A DNA stretch of 12,465 nt from an uncultured Clostridia bacterium (GTDB lineage: Bacteria > Bacillota > Clostridia > TANB77 > UBA1234): contig CANQLS010000024.1 of assembly GCA_947624765.1 (NCBI GenBank), positions 1 to 12,465 of the forward strand, written 5' to 3'. Below the pieces are notes generated by a model, which had not been told where the DNA came from, did no database searches, and saw only the letters and a program-made list of their open reading frames with translations. Positions 6,305-12,465 of this stretch are shown here, piece after piece. The position numbers were made by a program, and so were the translations under genes. Each line of letters starts with the position of its first letter. Position 1 is the stretch's first letter.

Positions 6305-7657
6305 CTATAGGTATTTTTGTGTTAAGAATGTTCCTAGATATACGTCCATAATTGGTTTTAATACTACAATAACGAATGCTATTAATACAAGTCCCATTAC
6401 TACGTTAGCAACTTCAGGTAGTGTTTTTATAATTCTATTCATTGTTATTTGAATATCTTCTTCAATAAATTCTACAATTCTATCTATCATCTCAACCATA
6501 TCTGTTTCCATACCAATTTTCAACATCTCTAATACCATTGGTGGAAAGTCTGGATAATCTTCGAATGGCGCAATCCACGAATCACCTACTTGCAAGTTAC
6601 TTTGTGCAGTTTCAATAATGGACAATAACATATAGTTCTGAATAACGCTCTTACTAAGTTCAATTGCATCCTGCAATTTTGAATTGTTTGCTAAGTTTAA
6701 TTGTAAAGCTTTGAAAAACTTTTGTAAGTTTAATCTTAAAATTAATGGTCCGAAAATCGGCATACGAAGCTTAAATCTATCCCATTGGAAGTGTCCTTCT
6801 GGTGTTGATTTCCAGAAAATAAACAATCCAATAAGTCCTGCAACTACTCCAATTGTTAAATACCAATATTTTCCCAATGCTAAAATAAAGTTTGAGAATG
6901 CAACAGTTGCAGCTGGTATTTGGTCTTCTACGCCAAATTCTCCATATAGTCTCTGCATAACTGGAAGTCCCATAATAACGCACACAACAGACATTGCTAA
7001 TAAAAATCCAGATTGGAACAATGGTCCCGAAATTGCTTTTCTTACAGTTCTTTTTATTTTCGTTGAATCTTCCAAATACTTTAATGCCTGCTCTAAAGAT
7101 TTAACTAGTGTTCCACCTAATTCTCCAACCTTTATCATACTAATATAAATATCTGGAAATACTTTTGAATAATATTCCATAGTAGAATAAATAAATTCTC
7201 CGGCTTCAACACCGTTTAGAATATCTTCTACAATATCTCTCATTGCAGGATTAGTAGTATTTTCTAGCAGTGTCGTCAATGCTCTAACGTTTGTAAAATT
7301 TGCTTTCTTTAAAAGATATAAACTTTGTGTAAAAGCAATAACATCATCTGGTTTTACTTGTTGCAAAAATGAAAGATCTAATTTAAATTCATCGCCTACA
7401 CTCTTCTTCTTTTTTGCCTCTTTCTCTTGCAACTTCTTAATAGCATTATGGCTAGCTGCCGTTGTTGTAACCTTATTCTTTTTCTGACGTCTAGAAGTTA
7501 GAAAACTTGGTAATCGCACTTCTATCTTTTCAATTGAAATCGGAGTTAAGCCATTTGATTTTAAACGGTTAACCACGCTTTGTTGGTTTGTATCATCTAT
7601 TCTATTTCTTACAATTTGACCACCTTTTGTAATCGCTTTGTATCTATATTGTGGCAT
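6305..7657 (-). CDS. pilC: Type IV pilus inner-membrane platform protein PilC (450 aa)
   Basis: PilC is the GspF/T2SSF platform on which PilB acts to insert pilins into the fibre. The N-terminal segment MPQYRYKAITKGG is typical. Two T2SSF repeats are visible, about residues 105-230 (with FTQSLYLLKKANFTNVRAL and MIKVGELGGTLVKSLEQAL) and about 305-430 (with MVLEMLKIGMETDMVEMIDR). Hydrophobic spans lie near 214-232, 265-285 and 414-436. The first repeat has Asn (N120) where the family usually has Gly in the (S/A)G-x-P/T segment. Residues about 54-86 form a strongly basic, lysine-rich linker between the N-terminal domain and the first repeat; with it the protein is longer than the usual ~400 aa. 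It starts 25 nt after pilB, with a purine-rich ribosome site (GGGGGGAG), and is the last gene of the operon. Confidence 0.93.
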   Translation of the reverse strand: MPQYRYKAITKGGQIVRNRIDDTNQQSVVNRLKSNGLTPISIEKIEVRLPSFLTSRRQKKNKVTTTAASHNAIKKLQEKEAKKKKSVGDEFKLDLSFLQQVKPDDVIAFTQSLYLLKKANFTNVRALTTLLENTTNPAMRDIVEDILNGVEAGEFIYSTMEYYSKVFPDIYISMIKVGELGGTLVKSLEQALKYLEDSTKIKRTVRKAISGPLFQSGFLLAMSVVCVIMGLPVMQRLYGEFGVEDQIPAATVAFSNFILALGKYWYLTIGVVAGLIGLFIFWKSTPEGHFQWDRFKLRMPIFGPLILRLNLQKFFKALQLNLANNSKLQDAIELSKSVIQNYMLLSIIETAQSNLQVGDSWIAPFEDYPDFPPMVLEMLKIGMETDMVEMIDRIVEFIEEDIQITMNRIIKTLPEVANVVMGLVLIAFVIVVLKPIMDVYLGTFLTQKYL

Positions 7658-7682
7658 GACCGCTCTCCCCCCTCTTTATATA

Positions 7683-9329
7683 TTAATAAGCAAGCTTTCT
7701 CTTAACCTCATCAATAGTAGTAATACCTGCTAACACTTTATTAAATGCATCTACAACTAAAGGACGATAATTTGCTTCATATGCAATCTTTCTAATTTCA
7801 CTTGCAGGCTCATCAGCAATAATCATATCTTTAATTTTATCATCAACATTTAAAATTTCGATAACTGCAATTCTTTCATAATATCCTGTATGATTACACT
7901 TATCGCAACCAACAGTTTGATATGTATGCTTACCTTCTAAATCAAATTTATAATTATATCTATTACCTATCTTTTCAAATTCTTCTAATTCTTCTTTTGT
8001 AAATTCTCTTTCCTTAGCACAATCCTTACAAACTCTTCTTACTAATCTTTGTGCAATACAAGTAACTAATACGCTACCAACATCATAGCTTGAAACACCT
8101 AATTTTCTTAATCTTGTGATTGCCTCAATACTATCAACGGTGTGGATAGTAGATAACACGAAATGTCCTGTTTGTCCTGCTTGAATAGCAATTTCAGCAG
8201 TTTCTCTATCCCTTATTTCTCCTACAAGAATAACATCAGGGTCTTGTCTTAAAATAGTTCTTAAAGCTGCTGCAAATCCCTCATTTGGAGAAACTTCTAC
8301 TTGGTTTAATCCTCTAATTCTAATTTCTACTGGGTCCTCTATAGTAGTAATATTAATAGCTGGCCTATTTAAAAACGACATAACACTATATAATGTAGTT
8401 GTTTTACCTTCACCAGTAGGAGCAGCAATTAAAGCAATACTGTTTCTTCTATTAAAACATCTATCAATAATTACTGGATCATCTGGGAAACCTAAATCAA
8501 ATAAAGCTTTAATATTTGCATTCTTCTTTAACAACCTCAAAACAAATTTTTCACCATAAATATTTTTCTGTGAAGATACACGAATATTATAATCTGGATA
8601 AAGAATAATTCTACCATCTTGAGACTCTTGTTTCTCTTGGTGCATATTAGAAATTGCTTTCAACCTACCAATAATCTGCGATTGTTTATCCTTATCAAGT
8701 GAAGTAATCTCAATTAATTCACCATCAATACGATAACGAATACGAACTCTATCTTCCATTGGTTCAAAGTGAATATCACTTGCTCTCTTAACCATAGCAG
8801 AACGAATAATATTATCAATAAGTTGTGTAGTATCTTGACCATAAGTATCATATACTACTGTTTTCTCTGCTTTCTCATCAATAGCTTTAATTACATCATC
8901 AATCATAGAAGCAAAAGTAACATACATTTCCATAGTTAAATTCTTATTTAACAAAATAAGACGAACCATTTTAATAAGCTCTTTATCACCTGGATCTGCA
9001 AAAGCTACCTTTACTTTTCCGTCTTCAACAGCAAATGGTAATACTTTATTCTGACGAATAATATCCATAGATATGTAATCTGTAAATTTAATATCAATGC
9101 TATTAGGATCAATTAAAATTGGCTTTACATCTAAAATATCACCAATGGCATTTAATAATTCTTCATCATTTGCTAATTTTAATATATGAAATATTTCTCC
9201 TAATTTCAAATTAGGGTGCTCACGTTGATAAGAAAAAGCCGTATCAATATCTTTCTCTGTAATAATTCCTCTCCTAACTAACTCAATACCTAGGGGTGCC
9301 TTCTTTACTGAACTTTCAAACAATGCCAT
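7683..9329 (-). CDS. pilB: Type IV pilus extension ATPase PilB (548 aa)
   Basis: This is the hexameric cytoplasmic motor for pilus extension. An N-terminal MshEN/GspE_N-type region (about 10-150) is followed by the GspE-type ATPase: N2 segment SDIHFEP (184-190), Walker A APTGEGKT (303-310, with K309 and T310), Asp box TTIEDPVE (328-335), Walker B DPDVILVGEIRD (363-374, E371) and His box STIHT (393-397 region). A tetracysteine zinc site is formed by C434/C437 and C475/C478, diagnostic of PilB/GspE rather than the retraction ATPase PilT. The Walker A begins with Ala and has Glu where Ser is common, a tolerated variation. The start is supported by GAGGAGG 8 nt upstream. Full length. A candidate promoter at 9373-9400 could drive pilB-pilC separately from the pilins. 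Confidence 0.96.
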   Translation of the reverse strand: MALFESSVKKAPLGIELVRRGIITEKDIDTAFSYQREHPNLKLGEIFHILKLANDEELLNAIGDILDVKPILIDPNSIDIKFTDYISMDIIRQNKVLPFAVEDGKVKVAFADPGDKELIKMVRLILLNKNLTMEMYVTFASMIDDVIKAIDEKAEKTVVYDTYGQDTTQLIDNIIRSAMVKRASDIHFEPMEDRVRIRYRIDGELIEITSLDKDKQSQIIGRLKAISNMHQEKQESQDGRIILYPDYNIRVSSQKNIYGEKFVLRLLKKNANIKALFDLGFPDDPVIIDRCFNRRNSIALIAAPTGEGKTTTLYSVMSFLNRPAINITTIEDPVEIRIRGLNQVEVSPNEGFAAALRTILRQDPDVILVGEIRDRETAEIAIQAGQTGHFVLSTIHTVDSIEAITRLRKLGVSSYDVGSVLVTCIAQRLVRRVCKDCAKEREFTKEELEEFEKIGNRYNYKFDLEGKHTYQTVGCDKCNHTGYYERIAVIEILNVDDKIKDMIIADEPASEIRKIAYEANYRPLVVDAFNKVLAGITTIDEVKRKLAY

Positions 9330-9372
9330 TTTTATTCCTCCTCTTTTGTATCACAAAACAATCTCTAATAAT

Positions 9373-9400
9373 ATTTTATAATATTCAAAAAATAAGTCAA
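9373..9400 (-). promoter_or_regulatory. Candidate internal promoter for pilB-pilC
   Basis: Minus-strand TTGACT (9395-9400), 16-bp spacer and TAAAAT (9373-9378) in the 106-bp AT-rich gap before pilB. It is plausible but weakly distinguished from the AT-rich background. Confidence 0.35.
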
Positions 9401-9435
9401 TAAGAAACAAAAAATTTCAAATAATTACTAATTAA

Positions 9436-9648
9436 TCATGAAATTGGTGTTGAATATAGTTGATAAATTGACTGCATATTTTCAAGAGTTGCATTCTCTG
9501 TATATGCACGCTGAATATTTTCAATTGCCTGTGTTTGAACAGTATATGAAGTTACACTATTACTAAATATTATAATTCCATACATTGCAAAAAATAACAT
9601 AGCCACATAAGCAACAATAGTAACCGAACCTCTTTTTGACTTTAACAT
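9436..9648 (-). CDS. Short pilin-like protein without a globular head (70 aa)
   Basis: The leader MLKSKRG would be cut by PilD after G7, leaving a 63-residue protein starting SVTIVAYVAMLFFAMYGIII, a hydrophobic helix, followed by an amphipathic stretch and a short tail. This corresponds to the N-terminal alpha-1 helix of a pilin with almost no C-terminal domain. Residue 5 of the mature form is Val, not Glu, as in PilX/GspK-type minor pilins. The start has AGGAGG at good spacing and the ORF closes with a normal TGA, so it does not look like a sequencing break. It lies between the PilW-like gene and pilB. Alternatives are a membrane accessory factor or a TadE-like fragment; cleavage by PilD is inferred. 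Confidence 0.7.
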   Translation of the reverse strand: MLKSKRGSVTIVAYVAMLFFAMYGIIIFSNSVTSYTVQTQAIENIQRAYTENATLENMQSIYQLYSTPIS

Positions 9649-9728
9649 TTTATCCTCCTAAATAATAAATTATAATTCACAAAAGACATCATAATTTCAA
9701 AAGAAATTAACATTTTTTACACAATATA

Positions 9729-10226
9729 TCAATAACCTTTTCCTACTTGATAAGTTTGTTGCGACTCAAAAGAATAACTATCACGATTTGAAAAATATAA
9801 AATCATAGTAACTGTATTTTTAGAAAAATCATAATCTATAAATGGCGTATCAACTGTCTCTCCACTACTATTATTTTCTAGATACTGCCCTATAATGCTA
9901 TCACAAATCTCAACACCATTACGATAAATCATATAATCTTCTTTATCCGCAGGGGTATTTTCTTTTTTCTTAATTTCATATTTTGCACCATTACTAAATT
10001 CAATTTCACTTGAATCATAAGCTAATACCCTATCACTAGATTTTAAATCTTTTAAGAAATAAGAACAAAACTTTGAATATTCATTTGTAACTGAAGTTTG
10101 TGCAGTTAAATCAGATATTCTTTGAAAAAAATTCACATTTAAAAATGCTAACATCACAAGAACAATTCCTGTTACAATTACATATATAGTCAATGATGCA
10201 AGCGTAACACCTCTATTACTCTTCAA
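9729..10226 (-). CDS. Minor pilin, PilW/GspJ-like (165 aa)
   Basis: A TTG start at 10226 is chosen because GGAGGGTG (10232-10239) sits 5 nt upstream; the longer TTG ORF start at 10241 precedes that motif. This gives the leader MKSNRG, the same length as the neighbouring pilins. Cleavage after G6 gives VTLASLTIYVIVTGIVLVML, a membrane helix. Position 5 of the mature protein is Ser, not Glu. The remaining about 130 residues are a polar head with ends such as YSFESQQTYQVGKGY. Placement after the PilV-like gene and the general size suggest a PilW/GspJ role in the minor-pilin tip complex; the class is inferred from order, not from a diagnostic motif. Confidence 0.75.
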   Translation of the reverse strand: MKSNRGVTLASLTIYVIVTGIVLVMLAFLNVNFFQRISDLTAQTSVTNEYSKFCSYFLKDLKSSDRVLAYDSSEIEFSNGAKYEIKKKENTPADKEDYMIYRNGVEICDSIIGQYLENNSSGETVDTPFIDYDFSKNTVTMILYFSNRDSYSFESQQTYQVGKGY

Positions 10227-10231
10227 CTTTT

Positions 10232-10239
10232 CACCCTCC
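10232..10239 (-). promoter_or_regulatory. Ribosome binding site that sets the PilW-like TTG start
   Basis: GGAGGGTG lies 5 nt before TTG 10226. The corrected start also makes the prepilin leader six residues, as in the adjacent pilins. Confidence 0.7.
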
Positions 10240-10253
10240 AAACTTTTTTCTCA

Positions 10254-10745
10254 TTATTTCTTGGTTACTTTAAGTGCTTCTAATGAAATGTTTCTATACT
10301 CTTCATCGTTTACTCTAATTTTATAAGCAACATTAACTGAAATTTTTAAAACAGTACTATCCATAGCTTGTGTTTTTGTACCAGGTAATCTCCTTATCTT
10401 AGTGGTAATAATCATATTATTAGTATCATCACTAGGACCTTTCACCTTATCTTCTGGTACCGCGTAATTTCCTTCATCCAAAAGATCTTGATTAGTAATT
10501 TTAGCTGTTTCTAAAATACTATCTCTATTTATCATATCTGCAGTAAAACCTAATTCATTTAAATCACTTTGCAATGCATCTTCAATAGTAGCTATAGCAT
10601 AAGAAATAGCAATATTTCGTTGTTGTATTACACGATGATTATTATAACAACCATTAAAAAGTGCACTACTACAAAATGTAAAAATTGCAATTAAAGCTAA
10701 TCCAACTCCAATTTCAATTAAAGAATATCCTTTTTGCGATTTCAT
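10254..10745 (-). CDS. Minor pilin, PilV/GspI-like (163 aa)
   Basis: The leader MKSQKG is cut after G6 to give YSLIEIGVGLALIAIFTFCS. This is the only complete pilin here with the canonical Glu at mature position 5, which in other systems pairs with the N-terminal amine of the neighbouring subunit and recruits methylation. A membrane helix is followed by a helix with RNIAISYAIATIEDAL, typical of PilV/GspI (paired with the 'type II secretion system prepilin' profile), and a beta-rich head. ATG at 10745 has AGGAGG 7 nt upstream. It lies 16 nt after pilD and 27 nt before the PilW-like gene, so it is co-transcribed with both. Confidence 0.82.
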   Translation of the reverse strand: MKSQKGYSLIEIGVGLALIAIFTFCSSALFNGCYNNHRVIQQRNIAISYAIATIEDALQSDLNELGFTADMINRDSILETAKITNQDLLDEGNYAVPEDKVKGPSDDTNNMIITTKIRRLPGTKTQAMDSTVLKISVNVAYKIRVNDEEYRNISLEALKVTKK

Positions 10746-10761
10746 TCCTATCCTCCTATCG

Positions 10762-11565
10762 CTATATAATTCTCATCATTTCAATACATGAAACTACATC
10801 AATTAAAAACGGGTTAGCAATTACAACAAGTACAATTGCTATACTAAAATAAAAACCAAATGCTATTTCGTTGCTTTCTCGTAAAGCTTTTGAAAAAATC
10901 ATATGTAGTGCAATAAGCAATACGGAAATGCAAAGTGCAATTACTTGCATACCAAAGCCTAAGCATAAACCAATTACTGCTATATATTTAATATCTCCCA
11001 TTCCAAATGGAAGTTTGTTTTCGTCTTTTTTTAATTTCTTTATAAAGAGATTTACTACAAGCAATATAAGTGGTATTACAAGAAAACCAGCTATATGGCT
11101 TATCCACTCTTTTCCAGCTATTATTGTGCATAAAATTCCTATTGCCAATTCATAGAAAATTAATCCGTTAGGAATTTCTAATCTTTCTTTATCAATTCCT
11201 GCAATTATAAAAACTCCAGCTATTAACAAATAAGCAAGTACAAGCTCTAATATATTTGGAATTGCCATATCATAAGACACACCTCTCGAAAGTGCAATTA
11301 GTATAAATGAAATTCCTGAAAGAGCTTCTAATAAGAAATATCTAATTCGTATTTTTTCTTTACAATAACGACATTTGCCTCCTAATGCTAGGAAACTAAA
11401 TAATGGAATTAAATCTAAAAAAGCTAAACGATGATTACAATGTGGACAATAAGATCTAACATGTGTAATATCTTCTTTTCTTGGTATGCGGTGCACAGCT
11501 AATGTAAAAAAACTACCAAACACAATACCAATAGTAAAAATTGCTATATATATTATAACGTTCAT
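10762..11565 (-). CDS. pilD: Prepilin leader peptidase/N-methyltransferase PilD (267 aa)
   Basis: A polytopic membrane aspartic protease that removes pilin leaders after Gly and N-methylates the new N-terminus. Both domains are present. The N-terminal methylase domain has two zinc-site CxxC pairs, C40-x-x-C43 (CPHCNHRL) and C65-x-x-C68 (CRYCKEK). The A24 peptidase domain has the catalytic Asp pair D125 (GIDKERLEIPN) and D191 (GMGDIK). About eight hydrophobic segments are visible. It has a GGAG site 8 nt before ATG 11565. It sits between the major-type pilins and the minor pilins and would process all five. Confidence 0.96.
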   Translation of the reverse strand: MNVIIYIAIFTIGIVFGSFFTLAVHRIPRKEDITHVRSYCPHCNHRLAFLDLIPLFSFLALGGKCRYCKEKIRIRYFLLEALSGISFILIALSRGVSYDMAIPNILELVLAYLLIAGVFIIAGIDKERLEIPNGLIFYELAIGILCTIIAGKEWISHIAGFLVIPLILLVVNLFIKKLKKDENKLPFGMGDIKYIAVIGLCLGFGMQVIALCISVLLIALHMIFSKALRESNEIAFGFYFSIAIVLVVIANPFLIDVVSCIEMMRII

Positions 11566-11609
11566 TTCTAAATCTCCAAAAATTATTTTTGTAATAACCT
11601 AATATATTA

Positions 11610-11646
11610 TACAAGGCATATACAGCGTAGTGCATATGCCATTGTA
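11610..11646 (-). promoter_or_regulatory. Stem-loop between the pilin and pilD
   Basis: Arms 11610-11621 and 11634-11646 pair as five bp, a one-base bulge, then seven bp (GGCATAT/ATATGCC) around a 12-nt loop. No U-run follows, so it is not a clean terminator. It could be a 3' stabilising hairpin or partial attenuator that lets the pilin exceed the downstream genes. TATAAT (11606-11611) overlaps its distal edge, so a promoter overlapping an operator is an alternative. Confidence 0.45.
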
Positions 11647-11673
11647 TGTATGTGTTAAATTATTTTTAACTTA

Positions 11674-12174
11674 TTATTCAGCTGTATATTCTGTTGGTGA
11701 TGTGTAAACATTTCCATCATAATGGAAACCATTTGAAGATAATTCTCCTACTGTTTTTCCATCTTCATCAACTAAAGAAACTGACCAAGTTTGATAACTT
11801 GGAACTGATGATAATCCAAGCATATTAGCAGTTGCGCTAATGTCAACTTTTTTTGTAGATGTAGTATCAACGTCAGCAAGTGTTATTGTACCTTCACCAT
11901 CGGCAGTTGGTATTGCAGTTGCAGTACAAATCAAACTATAAACATTTTCAATAGAAAGATTTACAACTTTCTTTGATACTGCTAATTGTCCATAAACAAG
12001 AGCTCCTTGAGTTGATACTGCTGATTGAATTTCTGAATAGTCTTGGCAATATTTTGCAAAGTTAGCTTGGTCTGGTGCGTTTTGGATTGAACCAATAACG
12101 ATAGCTGCTAAAATAATGATAACGATAATTGTGATAATTAACGCAATCAAAGAAATACCTTTTTGATTTTTCAT
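11674..12174 (-). CDS. Type IV pilin, major-type (166 aa)
   Basis: Leader MKNQKG, cleavage after G6, mature 160 aa starting ISLIALIITIIVIIILAAIV. The membrane helix is followed by a small mostly beta head ending in SPTEYTAE. Mature position 5 is Ala instead of the usual Glu, as I know from many Clostridia pilin-like proteins with ISLIALI-type leaders. A strong AAAGGAGG site lies 9 nt before ATG 12174. It is probably the major subunit because it and the next paralogue head the visible operon and are larger and simpler than the minor pilins, and a stem-loop follows it. The head is homologous to the partial pilin upstream (shared CT...TxxLGLSS(L/V)PxY..W). Confidence 0.85.
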   Translation of the reverse strand: MKNQKGISLIALIITIIVIIILAAIVIGSIQNAPDQANFAKYCQDYSEIQSAVSTQGALVYGQLAVSKKVVNLSIENVYSLICTATAIPTADGEGTITLADVDTTSTKKVDISATANMLGLSSVPSYQTWSVSLVDEDGKTVGELSSNGFHYDGNVYTSPTEYTAE

Positions 12175-12205
12175 AATAATTTTCCTCCTTTAATTTTTTT
12201 AATAA

Positions 12206-12465
12206 TTAAGCATCAAGTGCTGTCTTTAAAGCTGAATCAACTAAACCTGTTGGAGTATTATACCCCGTCTTATAACTGAAAGTAGAAGAATAAAGTTCAC
12301 CTGTTTTTACATTAATAAACCAATCTACATAGTCTGGTAATGAACTTAATCCTAAAGTATTTTCAGTTCCACTTATTTGCACGATATTTACTTTTGTTGT
12401 ACTATCACTAAGCGTTACCTCTGTATTAGCTGTAGCAGGATCGCCTGTACATACTTCTTTATAAG
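12206..12465 (-). CDS. Second pilin paralogue, C-terminal 86 residues (cut by window end)
   Basis: An open frame runs from the right edge to TAA at 12206-12208. The residues include YKEVCTGDPATANTEV near the start and NTLGLSSLPDYVDWFIN in the middle, aligned with the head of the following pilin (LGLSSVPSYQTW). The end, about SALKTALDA, differs. The N-terminal helix and leader lie outside the window. It ends 32 nt before the next pilin's start, so the two are tandem duplicates. The function of a second subunit cannot be told from the visible part. Confidence 0.8.
   Translation of the reverse strand, partial: YKEVCTGDPATANTEVTLSDSTTKVNIVQISGTENTLGLSSLPDYVDWFINVKTGELYSSTFSYKTGYNTPTGLVDSALKTALDA

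Noticed and set aside
6684..7148. 154-aa plus-strand open frame inside pilC
   Set aside because: Antisense to a well-conserved PilC coding region, with no ribosome site or recognisable protein.
9649..9728. Promoter before the headless pilin gene
   Set aside because: A TATAAT is present in the gap, but the only TTGAAA upstream is 20 bp away, beyond normal spacing.
10871..11155. 94-aa plus-strand open frame inside pilD
   Set aside because: Antisense to conserved PilD transmembrane codons; a shadow of AT-rich coding.

Overview
The window looks like a chromosomal segment of a low-GC, Gram-positive spore-forming lineage, most likely an uncultured or gut-type Clostridia. This rests on very AT-rich intergenic DNA, strong AGGAGG ribosome sites, a Spo0E-family protein, the YmfF/YmfH-type M16 pair, Lgt, and a Gram-positive style type IV pilus operon whose pilins carry the Gly-Ile-Ser-Leu-Ile-Ala leader junction. 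No species can be named from sequence alone.

Layout. Positions 1-377 are non-coding: a probable promoter with a 17-bp palindrome pointing off the left edge, one copy of a GC-rich dispersed repeat, and a strong forward promoter at 275-303. Positions 378-2267 (+) hold a two-gene unit of unknown function, a 49-aa acidic protein and a 575-aa coiled-coil/proline-linker protein. It ends at a strong bidirectional terminator (2286-2321) shared with the convergent genes. Positions 2364-5960 (-) are, in transcription order, a non-catalytic M16 protein (YmfF type), a catalytic M16 peptidase (YmfH type), lgt, and a 43-aa Spo0E-like phosphatase gene. Positions 5976-6304 are intergenic: a 141-bp element with perfect 27-bp inverted ends, a third repeat copy that doubles as a likely terminator, and the M16 promoter.

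Positions 6305-12465 (-) are a type IV pilus operon. In transcription order it contains a second pilin (cut by the window end), a major-type pilin, prepilin peptidase pilD, three minor pilins (PilV-like, PilW-like and a headless 70-aa one), extension ATPase pilB and platform protein pilC. PilD would cleave and methylate the pilins, PilC would anchor them in the membrane, and PilB would drive assembly. PilT, PilM, PilN and PilO are not in the window and may lie beyond the right edge.

Four gene starts were moved downstream of the longest-ORF start because the Shine-Dalgarno sequence or the preceding gene end requires it. The most interesting items are the unknown 49-aa/575-aa operon, the repeat element whose palindrome appears to serve as the pilus operon terminator, the headless pilin, and the Spo0E-like gene with a possible promoter inside the end of lgt.
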